64,000 nt of DNA from Azospirillum formosense. GTDB lineage: Bacteria; Pseudomonadota; Alphaproteobacteria; Azospirillales; Azospirillaceae. Both the position numbers and the translations under genes were made by a program. Each line of letters opens with the position of its first letter. Position 1 is the stretch's first letter. The notes under the pieces were generated by a model. It saw only the letters and a list, made by a program, of their open reading frames with translations, was not told the origin of the DNA and made no database searches. Positions 37,933 through 46,584 of the stretch are shown in pieces. Where the stretch lies: contig NZ_CP159402.1 in the NCBI RefSeq assembly GCF_040500525.1, positions 496,001 through 560,000 of the forward strand. Direction: 5' to 3'.

Positions 37933-38044
37933 CGGACTATCCCTCTCCAGGTTCTTGCCCGCCTTGGTTGCGGGCTCTGGCGGCGACTATGGGAAAGTTC
38001 GAACGGCTTTGCAAATTTTCCAGAATCGGCGTGCGGACGGAGGC

Positions 38045-38740
38045 TCAGGCCCGCCGCGTCTCCCGCACCATGGCGGCGGCGAGGTTCACCGACAGTGACA
38101 GCGTCATCAGGATGACCCCGAGGCCGAGCGCCAGCGGCAGGTCGCCCTTGCTGGTCTCCAGCGCGATGGAGGTGGTCATGACGCGGGTCACCCGGTCGAT
38201 GTTGCCGCCGACGATCATCACCGCCCCGACCTCCGCCGAGGCCCGCCCGAAGCCGGCCAGCACGATGGTCAGCAGGCTCCAGCGCGCCTCCGACAGCAGG
38301 GTGAACAAGGTGGTCAGCGGCCCGGTCCCCATCACCCGCAGCAGGTCGGCGTATTCCGTCAGCAGATCCTCGACGATCTGGCGGGTCAGGGCGGCGACGA
38401 TGGGCACGATCAGCACGGTCTGGGCCACGATCATTGCGGTCGGGGTGAACAGCAGCCCCAGCACCCCCAGCGGGCCGGAGCGCGACAGGATCAGATAGAC
38501 GATCAGCCCGACCACCACCGGCGGCAGCCCCATCGCCGTGTTCAGGAACAGGGTGACCGCGCGCCGCCCCGGAAAGCGGAAGGCGGCGACGGCGGCCCCC
38601 AGCGGCAGGCCGATCAGGGCCGACAGCAGGACGGCGGTCAGGCTGACGCGCAGCGACAGGCCGACGATCCCCACCAGACCGGGGTCGAGGTCGGCGATCA
38701 GGTGGAAGGCGGTGACGAAGGCCAGACCGAACTCATGCAT
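38045..38740 (-). CDS. tupB: Tungstate ABC transporter permease
   Basis: A 231-residue inner-membrane permease with five to six hydrophobic segments. EVGAVMIVGGNIDRVTRVMT (about 164-183) is where the cytoplasmic loop (EAA-type) meets the ATPase. The sequence fits the TupB/WtpB group and pairs with tupA downstream. No tupC ATPase gene lies on either side in the window. ATG at 38740 gives the expected N-terminus, although the ribosome site is weak. Confidence 0.86.
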   Translation of the reverse strand: MHEFGLAFVTAFHLIADLDPGLVGIVGLSLRVSLTAVLLSALIGLPLGAAVAAFRFPGRRAVTLFLNTAMGLPPVVVGLIVYLILSRSGPLGVLGLLFTPTAMIVAQTVLIVPIVAALTRQIVEDLLTEYADLLRVMGTGPLTTLFTLLSEARWSLLTIVLAGFGRASAEVGAVMIVGGNIDRVTRVMTTSIALETSKGDLPLALGLGVILMTLSLSVNLAAAMVRETRRA

Positions 38741-38859
38741 AGGGGTACTCGTGCATACCAGGCGCTCGCGCGTCAAATCGGGGTCGCATCGCTTCCGTCT
38801 TGCGGGAGCCGATCATCCGCCGCTTGCCCCGGCGCGCAATCTTCCCCACTCTTCCGGTC

Positions 38860-39741
38860 ATGGACCTCTCGGAATTCACCATAAGGCCGGACCCGGCGAA
38901 TCCCAAGCTGACGGAGCGTGTTTCCGGGCTGGATCAGGACGGGCGCCCGGTGGAGGCGTCGGTCACCGTGGAACGGCCGCTGACGCTGTACCTGAACGGG
39001 CAGGAGATCGTCACCATGATGACGATCGCCGACTACCCCGACTATCTGGCGGTGGGCTATCTGCTCAACCAGAACATGCTGAAGCGCGACGACCGGATCA
39101 CCGGCATCGACTACGACGAGGAGATCGACACCGTCGTCGTCCGCACCGAGCGCGCCACGAACTACGAGCAGAAGCTCAAGAAGAAGACCCTGACTTCCGG
39201 TTGTGCCCAGGGCACCGCCTTCGGCGACGTGATGGAGACCTTCGAGTCGGTGCGGCTGAATCCCGACGCGCGGCTGAAGACCTCCTGGATCTACGCCCTG
39301 TCGAAGAAGATCAACCTGACCCCCAGCCTGTATCTGGAGGCCGGCGCCATCCACGGCTGCGTGCTCTGCCAGGAGGACCGCCCGCTGGTCTACATGGAGG
39401 ACGTCGGGCGCCACAACGCGGTGGACAAGGTGGCCGGCTACATGCACCTGCACGGCGTGCCGGCGCACGACAAGATCTTCTACACGACCGGGCGCCTGAC
39501 CTCGGAGATGGTCATCAAGACGGTGCAGATGGGCATCCCGATCCTGATCTCCCGCTCCGGCTTCACCGCCTGGGGGGTGGAACTGGGGCGGCAGGCCAAC
39601 CTGACCATGGTCGGGCGGGCCAAGGGCAAGCGCTTCCTCGCCCTGGCCGGCACCGACCGGCTGGACTTCGACGCCGACCCGGCCGCGGTCGGGGACGAGG
39701 GCGGACGCCACCAGCGCAAGGGGAGCCGCGATGACGACTGA
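38860..39741 (+). CDS. fdhD: Formate dehydrogenase accessory sulfurtransferase FdhD
   Basis: Transfers sulfur from a cysteine desulfurase to the Mo/W-bis-MGD cofactor, without which formate dehydrogenase is inactive. The 293-residue protein has the FdhD core ([45 protein letters not shown]). The usual CxxC loop reads C115-A-Q-G, so its second cysteine is missing. A different pair, C167-V-L-C170, occurs in [13 protein letters not shown] at 38860 was chosen over one 20 codons earlier. It overlaps mobA by 11 bases. Confidence 0.92.
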   Translation: MDLSEFTIRPDPANPKLTERVSGLDQDGRPVEASVTVERPLTLYLNGQEIVTMMTIADYPDYLAVGYLLNQNMLKRDDRITGIDYDEEIDTVVVRTERATNYEQKLKKKTLTSGCAQGTAFGDVMETFESVRLNPDARLKTSWIYALSKKINLTPSLYLEAGAIHGCVLCQEDRPLVYMEDVGRHNAVDKVAGYMHLHGVPAHDKIFYTTGRLTSEMVIKTVQMGIPILISRSGFTAWGVELGRQANLTMVGRAKGKRFLALAGTDRLDFDADPAAVGDEGGRHQRKGSRDDD

Positions 39742-40357
39742 CGGCATTGCCGGCGTGCTGCTGGCCGGCGGCCTGTCGCGGCGCATGGGCGGCGGCGACA
39801 AGAGCCTGCGCACGCTCGGCGGGCGCAGCATCCTGGAGCGCATCGTCGCCACGGTGCGCCCGCAGGTCGGGCCGCTGGTGCTGAACGCCAACGGCGACCC
39901 GGCGCGCTTCGCCGCCTTCGGCCTGCCGGTGGCGGCGGACGTGGTGGAGGGCTTCGCCGGTCCGCTGGCCGGGGTGCTGACCGGGATGGAATGGGCGCGG
40001 GCCAACGCCCCGCAATGCCGCTGGCTGGCCAGCTTCGCCACCGACGCCCCCTTCATCCCCGGCGATCTGGTCGCGCGTCTGGTCGCGGCGGTGGAGCGCG
40101 AGGGCGCCGACCTCGCCTGCGCCCGCTCCGACGGGCAGGAGCATCCGGTCTTCGGGCTGTGGCGGGTGGACCTCGCCGACGATCTCCGCCGCGCCATGGT
40201 GGAGGAGGACATGCGCAAGGTGGACGCTTGGACCGCGCGCTACCGTCTGGCGGTTGCCGACTTCGCCACCGATCCGGTAGACCCCTTCTTCAACACGAAC
40301 CGTCCCGACGATCTGGCGGAGGCGGAACGGCTGATGGCGGCTGGACTGGTCCGATGA
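39731..40357 (+). CDS. mobA: Molybdenum cofactor guanylyltransferase
   Basis: Attaches GMP to molybdopterin to form the bis-MGD cofactor used by formate dehydrogenase. The 208-residue protein has the nucleotide-binding opening [19 protein letters not shown] (residues 7-25) and the metal-binding ATDAPFIP (about 98-105). It overlaps fdhD at its start and the DUF3305 gene by four bases (ATGA) at its end, showing translational coupling. Confidence 0.94.
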   Translation: MTTDGIAGVLLAGGLSRRMGGGDKSLRTLGGRSILERIVATVRPQVGPLVLNANGDPARFAAFGLPVAADVVEGFAGPLAGVLTGMEWARANAPQCRWLASFATDAPFIPGDLVARLVAAVEREGADLACARSDGQEHPVFGLWRVDLADDLRRAMVEEDMRKVDAWTARYRLAVADFATDPVDPFFNTNRPDDLAEAERLMAAGLVR

Positions 40358-40848
40358 GCGAGACCCTGAACAAGATCGAGACGATGGCCCTGGGCATCGT
40401 GCTGGAGCGCCGCAAGGGCACTAGCGCCTGGGCGGAGTGGGCGTGGCGTCCGGTCTCGGTGATTCCCGGCGCCCCGCCGGTCGACGGCCCCGGGCGCCTG
40501 CTGCGCGAGGGGGAGGGCTGGGCGCACTTCCACGCCGCGACCTTGCCGCTGGAGCTGTTCCGCAGCGACACCGAAGGCTACAAGCTCAACCTGTCGCAGG
40601 AGCCGCCGCGCCTCTGGGTCGTGCTGCGCCCGGACGAGACGGGCGAGCCGGGGGGCGTCGTGCCCTTCGTCGTCACCGCCTCGGCCCACGAGTGCGAAGC
40701 CTATCAGGTGAGCGGCGTGGAGATGGTGGAAACGGTGCCGATGCCGCCGGAGGTCACGGCCCTGGTCCGCGACTTCACCGAGCAGCACCATGTGGACGTC
40801 CCCTTCGTGAAGCGCGAGCGCAAGCGGCACTTCCCGAAGCAGGGGTAA
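40354..40848 (+). CDS. DUF3305 domain protein
   Basis: A 164-residue cytoplasmic protein. The conserved core includes [20 protein letters not shown] (about 13-32), LHLYRSDT-like [19 protein letters not shown] and a basic end [19 protein letters not shown]3305 genes typically travel with formate dehydrogenase genes and DUF3306, as here, but their role is not established. The start overlaps the mobA stop. Confidence 0.85.
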   Translation: MSETLNKIETMALGIVLERRKGTSAWAEWAWRPVSVIPGAPPVDGPGRLLREGEGWAHFHAATLPLELFRSDTEGYKLNLSQEPPRLWVVLRPDETGEPGGVVPFVVTASAHECEAYQVSGVEMVETVPMPPEVTALVRDFTEQHHVDVPFVKRERKRHFPKQG

Positions 40849-40877
40849 TGAATTCTTGATGGGGCTCCGGCGCCGCG

Positions 40878-40960
40878 CCCCCCTCCCAACCTCCCCCCGC
40901 TTCGCAGGGGGAGGAGCTGATTCCCTCCCCTGCGGAGCGGGGGAGGGTTGGGGTGGGGGC
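40878..40960. repeat. Dispersed intergenic palindromic element, copy 3
   Basis: Sits inside the formate dehydrogenase cluster between the DUF3305 and DUF3306 genes. Arms are CCCCCCTCCCAACCTCCCCC and GGGGGAGGGTTGGGGTGGGG, with an inner hairpin CCCGCTTCGCAGGGGG. Its position within a probable operon suggests an effect on differential expression of the two halves. Confidence 0.8.
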
Positions 40961-40989
40961 AAGGTGTGGACCGCCCCGAGACGCACAGC

Positions 40990-41592
40990 ATGACCGACGA
41001 ATCCTTCCTCTCCCGCTGGTCCCGCCTGAAGCGGCAGCCGGCCGCCCCCGCCCCGGAGCCGGTCCTGGAGCCTCTGCCGCCGCCGGCCGAGGAACCGACC
41101 GAGCAACGTCCGGTAGACGCGGCGTCCGAACCGGCCGAGACCGCGCCTGACGCCGTGCATGAGGCCGACGATCCGCTGAAGGACCTTCCCCCCGTGGAGG
41201 ACCTGACGCTGGAGTCCGATTTCACACCCTTCCTGCGGGCGGACGTGCCGGACGACCTGCACCGGCAGGCGCTGCGCAAGCTGTGGACCTCGGACCCGGT
41301 TTTCGCCAACGACGACGGGTTGAAGGACTACGCCGACGACTACGCCAGCCTGTTCACCGGCTCTTCGCCGGTGAAGACGCTCTACCGTGTCGGCAAGGGT
41401 TTCCTCGACGCCGCGGAGGAAGCGGCGGAGAAGACCGGGGAGGCGACCAGCGATACGGCCGGCGGGACGACCGCGAACGGCGACGCCGATGAAGACGCGA
41501 AAGAAACAGTGTCGCTTCCCGAAGGTTCGGAGCCCGAGCAGCTCCCCTCTGCTTTGCCGGAACCGGACATCGATATGACAAAAATAGCATAG
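40990..41592 (+). CDS. DUF3306 domain protein
   Basis: A 200-residue, strongly acidic protein. It starts with the family signature SFLSRWSRLK (about 5-14), followed by a disordered Pro/Glu/Ala linker. A conserved middle DFTPFLRADVPDDLHRQALR (about 78-97) with KLWTSDPVFANDDGLKDYADDY follows. The C-terminal third is low-complexity. DUF3306 and DUF3305 co-occur with formate dehydrogenase; function is unknown, possibly chaperone-like. Confidence 0.85.
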   Translation: MTDESFLSRWSRLKRQPAAPAPEPVLEPLPPPAEEPTEQRPVDAASEPAETAPDAVHEADDPLKDLPPVEDLTLESDFTPFLRADVPDDLHRQALRKLWTSDPVFANDDGLKDYADDYASLFTGSSPVKTLYRVGKGFLDAAEEAAEKTGEATSDTAGGTTANGDADEDAKETVSLPEGSEPEQLPSALPEPDIDMTKIA

Positions 41593-41641
41593 CGCCAGTC
41601 CAGCCCAAGTCGCGGTAAGCACACTTCTGAGTCAACCTTTG

Positions 41642-41671
41642 TTGACAAACGCCGCGAATCTGCCCTTTAAT
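41642..41671 (+). promoter_or_regulatory. Promoter of the torD-fdhA operon
   Basis: TTGACA, 18 bases, TTTAAT: a perfect -35 and a 4-of-6 -10 in a locally AT-rich gap of 280 bases. It would start transcription near 41678, about 195 bases before the TorD-like gene. It separates the accessory genes (fdhD to DUF3306) from the structural genes. Confidence 0.6.
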
Positions 41672-41872
41672 AGCTCGAACCTGAACGTTAAGCCCCTGAT
41701 ATGGCGAGGCTTTTCGCAGGTGCAATATGAGGTTGTCGGTCCAGGGCGTCTCGGGCGCCGGCCCATGACGCCGTGAGCCTGCAACGGGCGAGCCAATGCG
41801 CCGCCGTTGTCGCGACGGGTGGGGCCGGGTGCCGGAGTTTGCCGATCTGGTCCTTTTGTCGTGTCGGGAGGG

Positions 41873-42493
41873 ATGAACGCCGTGTCCGTGACCGGTGAAC
41901 ACGATCCGTCGGCCTTGCCGCCGGAGGAGATGCAGCGGGCGCAGCTCTACGCGCTGCTGGCGCATCTGCTTGCCCGCCCGCCCGGCGGCGCGTTCCTGGC
42001 GGCCCTGGCGGCGCTGGACGGCGACGCGAGCCCTCTCGGGCAGGCGCTGCGCGGGCTGGCCGACGCCGCCCGCGGCACGGACGCCGCCGCGGTGGAGGAG
42101 GAGTTCAACACCCTCTTCATCGGCGTCGGCGGCGGCATCCTGTCCCCCTACGGGTCCTACTATCTCACGGGTTTCCTCCACGAGAAGCCGCTGGCCGAGC
42201 TGCGCGGCGACATGGCCCTGCTGGGCATCGCCCGCGCCGACGAGGTGAAGGAACCCGAAGATCACATCGCCGCCCTGGCCGAGATGATGACGGGACTGAT
42301 CACCGGCGCCTTCGGCGATCCGGCCGATCTGGGGGAGCAGCGTCGCTTCTTCGACCGCCACATCGGCTCCTGGGCCGGCCGGTTCTTCTCCGATCTGGAA
42401 TCCACGCCGTCCGCCGCCTTCTACCGCGCGGTGGGCACGCTGGGGCGCCGGTATCTGGAGGTCGAGGAGAAAGCCTTCGACATGGCGGCGTGA
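41873..42493 (+). CDS. TorD-family chaperone for formate dehydrogenase
   Basis: A 206-residue all-helical redox-enzyme maturation protein. TorD-type motifs include EEFNTLFIGVGGGILSPYGSYYL (about 78-100) and EPEDHIAALAEMM (about 124-136). Members bind the Tat signal of a Mo/W enzyme until the cofactor is inserted; here the client is presumably FdhA encoded downstream. GGGAGG lies directly before ATG 41873, closer than ideal. Confidence 0.87.
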   Translation: MNAVSVTGEHDPSALPPEEMQRAQLYALLAHLLARPPGGAFLAALAALDGDASPLGQALRGLADAARGTDAAAVEEEFNTLFIGVGGGILSPYGSYYLTGFLHEKPLAELRGDMALLGIARADEVKEPEDHIAALAEMMTGLITGAFGDPADLGEQRRFFDRHIGSWAGRFFSDLESTPSAAFYRAVGTLGRRYLEVEEKAFDMAA

Positions 42494-42656
42494 CGGGGCG
42501 GCGTGACCGCACACCGGCACCGTCGCCGGACAGACGACAAAACAACGAGACCGGCCCACGACAAGGCCGGTCCGGAAACGCTGAAAACAAGGCCCGGAAA
42601 CCGGGCGGCACATCGGTCTTCAGTCTCGGGGAAGCCGCGAAGAATAGGGTGAAGCT

Positions 42657-42857
42657 ATGACGGACAAGAAGGAAAAGACCACGCTGGCGCGGCGCGACCT
42701 GTTCCGCGCGGCTGGATTGGGCGTCGGCGCGCTGGGCGCCGCCGCCGTGGGCGTCGTGGCGGGTGCGGAGCCGGCGCAGGCCGCCGAGCCCGCCCCCGCC
42801 CAGGGCTACCGCGAGACCGACCATGTCCGGACGGTCTACGAACTGAGCCGCTTCTAA
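42657..42857 (+). CDS. Small Tat-signal protein of the formate dehydrogenase operon
   Basis: A 66-residue protein that is mostly a twin-arginine signal: ARRDLFRAAGLGVGALGAAA at residues 11-30 and an AQA-type cleavage site near 42. About 24 mature residues remain (GYRETDHVRTVYELSRF at the end). Such proteins regularly precede fdhA in proteobacteria. The role is unproven; it could aid export of the Fe-S subunit, which lacks its own signal. It ends 15 bases before fdhA. Confidence 0.82.
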   Translation: MTDKKEKTTLARRDLFRAAGLGVGALGAAAVGVVAGAEPAQAAEPAPAQGYRETDHVRTVYELSRF

Positions 42858-42872
42858 GAAGGACCGCCGCAC

Positions 42873-45761
42873 ATGCTGACAAAGAAGAAGGCGGCTGCTT
42901 CCGGCGGCCGTTCGCTGGCGAAGATGGTTTCCGGCCTGACCGGTAACACCGTCGACCGTCGTTCGTTCCTGCGCACCTCGGGCATCGCCGCCGGTGGCGC
43001 CGCCATCGCCGCCACGATGCCCTTCGGCATGGTGAAGAAGGCCGAGGCGGTGACCGCCACCCCCGCCGCGGGCGCGCCGGTCAAGCTGGTCAAGAACGTC
43101 TGCACCCACTGCTCGGTCGGATGCACCGTCACCGCCGAGGTGCAGAACGGCGTGTGGATCGGCCAGGAGCCGAGCTTCGACAGCCCGATCAACCTGGGCG
43201 CCCACTGCGCCAAGGGTGCGGCGGTGCGCGAGCACGCCCACGGCGACCGCCGCCTGCGCTACCCGATGAAGATGGTGGACGGCAAGTGGACCCGGATCTC
43301 CTGGGACCAGGCCATCCAGGAGGTCGGCGACAAGTTGCTGGCGATCCGCGAGAAGTCCGGCCCGGATTCGGTCTTCTGGCTCGGCTCGGCCAAGCACAGC
43401 AACGAGCAGGCCTATCTGATCCGCAAGTTCGCCGCCTTCTGGGGCACGAACAACGTCGACCATCAGGCCCGCATCTGCCATTCCACCACCGTCGCCGGCG
43501 TGGCGAACGTGTGGGGCTACGGCGCCATGACGAACTCGTACAACGACATCCAGAAGTCGCGCGCGATGTTCTTCATCGGCTCCAACGCCGCTGAGGCCCA
43601 CCCGGTCTCCATGCTCCACATCCTGAAGGGCAAGGAGCAGAACAACGCCCCGCTGATCGTCGCCGATCCGCGCTTCACCCGCACCGCGGCCAAGGCCGAC
43701 GAGTACATCCGCTTCCGCCCCGGCACCGACGTCGGCCTGATCTGGGGCATCCTCTGGCACATCTTCGAGAATGGCTGGGAGGACAAGGAGTACATCGCCA
43801 AGCGCGTCTACGGCATGGACGAGATCCGTGCCGAGGTCGCCAAGTGGACTCCGGAAGAGGTCGAGAAGGTCACCGGCGTTCCGGGCTCGCAGCTCAAGCG
43901 CGTCGCCCGCACGCTGGCCTCCAACCGTCCGGGCACGCTCGTCTGGTGCATGGGCGGCACGCAGCACCACATCGGCAACAACAACACCCGCGCCTACTGC
44001 GTGCTCCAGCTCGCGCTGGGCAACGTCGGCGTGACGGGCGGCGGCACCAACATCTTCCGCGGCCACGACAACGTGCAGGGCGCCACCGACTTCGGCGTCA
44101 CCTCGGACTCGCTGCCCGGCTACTACGGTCTGGCGGAGGGCGCGTGGCGCCACTGGGCGCGCGTCTGGGACGTCCCGTACGAGGACGTGCTGGCCCGCTT
44201 CAAGGACAAGAAGCTGATGGAGGCCACCGGCATCCCGGTGTCCCGCTGGTTCGACGGCGTCCTGGAAGCCAAGGAGAACATGGACCAGCCCGAGAGCATC
44301 AAGGGCATGGTCTTCTGGGGGCACGCGCCGAACAGCCAGGTCCGCCTTCCCGACATGAAGAAGGCGATGGAGAAGCTGGAGCTGCTGGTCGTCGTCGATC
44401 CGTTCCCGACGATGACCGCCGTCCTGTCCGACCGCAAGGACAACTTCTACCTGCTGCCCGCCGCCACCCAGTTCGAGACCGTCGGGTCGCGCACCGCGTC
44501 CAACCGCTCGGTCCAGTGGTGCGACAAGATCATGGAGCCGCTCTTCGAGGCGAAGACGGACCATGAGATCATGTATCTGTTCGCCAAGAAGTTCGGCTTC
44601 GCCGAGGCGATGTTCAAGAACATCAAGCTCCACGGCAACGAGCCCGACATCGAGGACACGACGCGGGAGTGGAACCGCGGCATGTGGTCGGTCGGCTACA
44701 CCGGCCAGTCGCCGGAGCGGCTGAAGCTGCACATGCAGCATCAGGCGACCTTCGACAAGACCACGCTGCGCGCCAACGGCGGCCCGTGCGACGGCGACTA
44801 TTACGGCCTGCCGTGGCCCTGCTGGGGCACGCCGGAGATGAAGCATCCGGGCACCGCCAACCTCTACGACACCTCCCTGCCGGTCGCCGAGGGCGGCGGC
44901 GCCTTCCGCGCGCGCTTCGGCGTCGAGCGCAACGGCGTGACGCTGCTGGCCGAGGGCTCCTACCCGGTCGGATCGGAGATCAAGGACGGCTACCCGGAAG
45001 TCACCTACGCCATGCTGGACAAGCTGGGCTGGACCGGGGAGCTGACCGAGGCCGAGATGGCCGTCATCAAGAAGATCGGCGGCGAGAAGATCGGTGCCGT
45101 GTCCTGGACCACCGACCTGTCGGGCGGCATCCAGCGCGTGGCGATCAAGCACGGCCTGAACCCGCCGGGCAACGCCAAGGCCCGCTGCGTCGCCTGGAAC
45201 TTCCCGGACCCGGTGCCGGTGCACCGCGAGCCGCTCTACACGCCGCGCCGCGATCTGGTCGCCGAATACCCGACCTACAAGGACACCAAGTCCTGGCGCC
45301 TGCCGACGCTCTACAAGTCGATCCAGGACCGCGACGTGTCGAAGGAGTACCCGATCATCCTCACCTCCGGCCGTCTGGTCGAGTATGAGGGCGGCGGCGA
45401 CGAGACCCGGTCGAACCCCTGGCTGGCCGAGCTGCAGCAGGACATGTTCGTCGAGATCAATCCGTTCGATGCCAACAACGCCGGCATCAAGGACGGCCAG
45501 ATGGTGTGGGTCGAGGGTGCGGAGCAGGGCAAGGTGAAGGTCAAGGCCATGCTGACCGAGCGTGTCGGCCGCGGCGTCGCCTTCATGCCCTTCCACTTCG
45601 GCGGCCATTACCAGGGCCAGGATCTGCGCGCCAAGTACCCGCAGGGCGCCGACCCGATCGTGCTGGGCGAGGCGGCGAACACCGCCACGACCTACGGCTA
45701 CGACTCGGTCACGCAGATGCAGGAAACCAAGACCACCCTCTGCCGGATCTCGGCGGCCTGA
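42873..45761 (+). CDS. fdhA: Formate dehydrogenase catalytic (alpha) subunit, Mo/W-bis-MGD and 4Fe-4S
   Basis: Oxidises formate to CO2 in the periplasm. The 962-residue protein has a Tat signal (RRSFLR at 29-34), then a 4Fe-4S cluster at C77, C80, C84 and C112. The active site is Cys202-His203 in ARICHSTTVAG, so the metal ligand is cysteine rather than selenocysteine. Downstream come the usual MGD-binding domains, ending in a molydopterin-dinucleotide module (about 830-950). Metal could be Mo or W; the nearby tup genes favour W. Confidence 0.96.
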   Translation: MLTKKKAAASGGRSLAKMVSGLTGNTVDRRSFLRTSGIAAGGAAIAATMPFGMVKKAEAVTATPAAGAPVKLVKNVCTHCSVGCTVTAEVQNGVWIGQEPSFDSPINLGAHCAKGAAVREHAHGDRRLRYPMKMVDGKWTRISWDQAIQEVGDKLLAIREKSGPDSVFWLGSAKHSNEQAYLIRKFAAFWGTNNVDHQARICHSTTVAGVANVWGYGAMTNSYNDIQKSRAMFFIGSNAAEAHPVSMLHILKGKEQNNAPLIVADPRFTRTAAKADEYIRFRPGTDVGLIWGILWHIFENGWEDKEYIAKRVYGMDEIRAEVAKWTPEEVEKVTGVPGSQLKRVARTLASNRPGTLVWCMGGTQHHIGNNNTRAYCVLQLALGNVGVTGGGTNIFRGHDNVQGATDFGVTSDSLPGYYGLAEGAWRHWARVWDVPYEDVLARFKDKKLMEATGIPVSRWFDGVLEAKENMDQPESIKGMVFWGHAPNSQVRLPDMKKAMEKLELLVVVDPFPTMTAVLSDRKDNFYLLPAATQFETVGSRTASNRSVQWCDKIMEPLFEAKTDHEIMYLFAKKFGFAEAMFKNIKLHGNEPDIEDTTREWNRGMWSVGYTGQSPERLKLHMQHQATFDKTTLRANGGPCDGDYYGLPWPCWGTPEMKHPGTANLYDTSLPVAEGGGAFRARFGVERNGVTLLAEGSYPVGSEIKDGYPEVTYAMLDKLGWTGELTEAEMAVIKKIGGEKIGAVSWTTDLSGGIQRVAIKHGLNPPGNAKARCVAWNFPDPVPVHREPLYTPRRDLVAEYPTYKDTKSWRLPTLYKSIQDRDVSKEYPIILTSGRLVEYEGGGDETRSNPWLAELQQDMFVEINPFDANNAGIKDGQMVWVEGAEQGKVKVKAMLTERVGRGVAFMPFHFGGHYQGQDLRAKYPQGADPIVLGEAANTATTYGYDSVTQMQETKTTLCRISAA

Positions 45762-45782
45762 AGACGCTAGGAGTTCATCACC

Positions 45783-46379
45783 ATGGCCCGCATGAAATTC
45801 CTCTGCGACGCGGACCGCTGCATCGAATGCAACGCCTGCGTCACCGCCTGCAAGAACGAGCACGAGGTGCCCTGGGGCATCAACCGCCGCCGCGTCGTCA
45901 CCATCAACGACGGCAAGCCGGGTGAGCGGTCGATCTCGGTCGCCTGCATGCATTGTTCCGACGCGCCCTGCAAGGCCGTCTGCCCGGTCGACTGCTTCTA
46001 CCAGACCGAGCAGGGCGTGGTCCTGCACAACAAGGACCTGTGCATCGGCTGCGGCTACTGCTTCTACGCCTGCCCGTTCGGCGCTCCGCAGTACCCGCAG
46101 GCCGGCAACTTCGGCACCCGCGGCAAGATGGACAAGTGCACCTTCTGCGCCGGCGGCCCGGAGGCCGACAACACGGACGCGGAGTACAAGAAGTACGGCC
46201 GCAACCGTCTGGCCGAAGGCAAGCTGCCGCTCTGTGCCGAGATGTGCTCGACCAAGGCCCTCCTGGCTGGCGACGGCGACAAGGTGTCGGACATCTACCG
46301 CGAGCGCGTGGTCGCCCGCGGCTTCGGGTCCGGCGCCTGGGGCTGGGGCACCGCCTATCAGATGAAGGCGGGGTCGTAA
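45783..46379 (+). CDS. fdhB: Formate dehydrogenase iron-sulfur (beta) subunit
   Basis: A 198-residue ferredoxin-like electron-transfer subunit with four 4Fe-4S cysteine sets. The first is CIECNACVTAC (C13, C16, C19, C23); next comes CMHCSDAPCKAVCPVDC, then CIGCGYCFYACP. The last is CTFC with CAEMC further on. It has no signal peptide and no C-terminal anchor, unlike E. coli FdnH, so it probably rides out with the Tat-signalled FdhA. Confidence 0.95.
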   Translation: MARMKFLCDADRCIECNACVTACKNEHEVPWGINRRRVVTINDGKPGERSISVACMHCSDAPCKAVCPVDCFYQTEQGVVLHNKDLCIGCGYCFYACPFGAPQYPQAGNFGTRGKMDKCTFCAGGPEADNTDAEYKKYGRNRLAEGKLPLCAEMCSTKALLAGDGDKVSDIYRERVVARGFGSGAWGWGTAYQMKAGS

Positions 46380-46381
46380 CC

Positions 46382-46570
46382 GTGATCCGCCGCACCGTCT
46401 GTGCGATGACGCTCCTTCTCGTCACCCCGCTTCTGGCGGGGTGCAACGAGGAGGAGCAGGCGCGCCCGATCCATCTGGAGAAGGGCGTCTACCGCGGCCC
46501 CGCGGACAGCCCTTTGTCCGCGGATCAGGTCCAGGCGCTCCAGCAGCGCTCGGCCGGCCAGCGTTTCTGA
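46382..46570 (+). CDS. Small lipoprotein of the formate dehydrogenase operon, 62 aa
   Basis: A 62-residue protein starting at GTG two bases after the fdhB stop. It has a signal (RRTVCAMTLLLVTPLLAG) with lipobox LLAGC (Cys at 21) and a short polar mature part rich in Gln and Glu. Its position inside the operon between two enzyme subunits makes it very likely real. I do not recognise a family; it may help membrane assembly of the complex. Confidence 0.7.
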   Translation: MIRRTVCAMTLLLVTPLLAGCNEEEQARPIHLEKGVYRGPADSPLSADQVQALQQRSAGQRF

Positions 46571-46584
46571 GGGGGGCGTTTCCA

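Noticed and set aside
42300..46028. A 1242-residue antisense frame over fdhA
   Set aside because: Same GC-driven shadow pattern. The sense strand carries torD, fdhA and fdhB with catalytic motifs.
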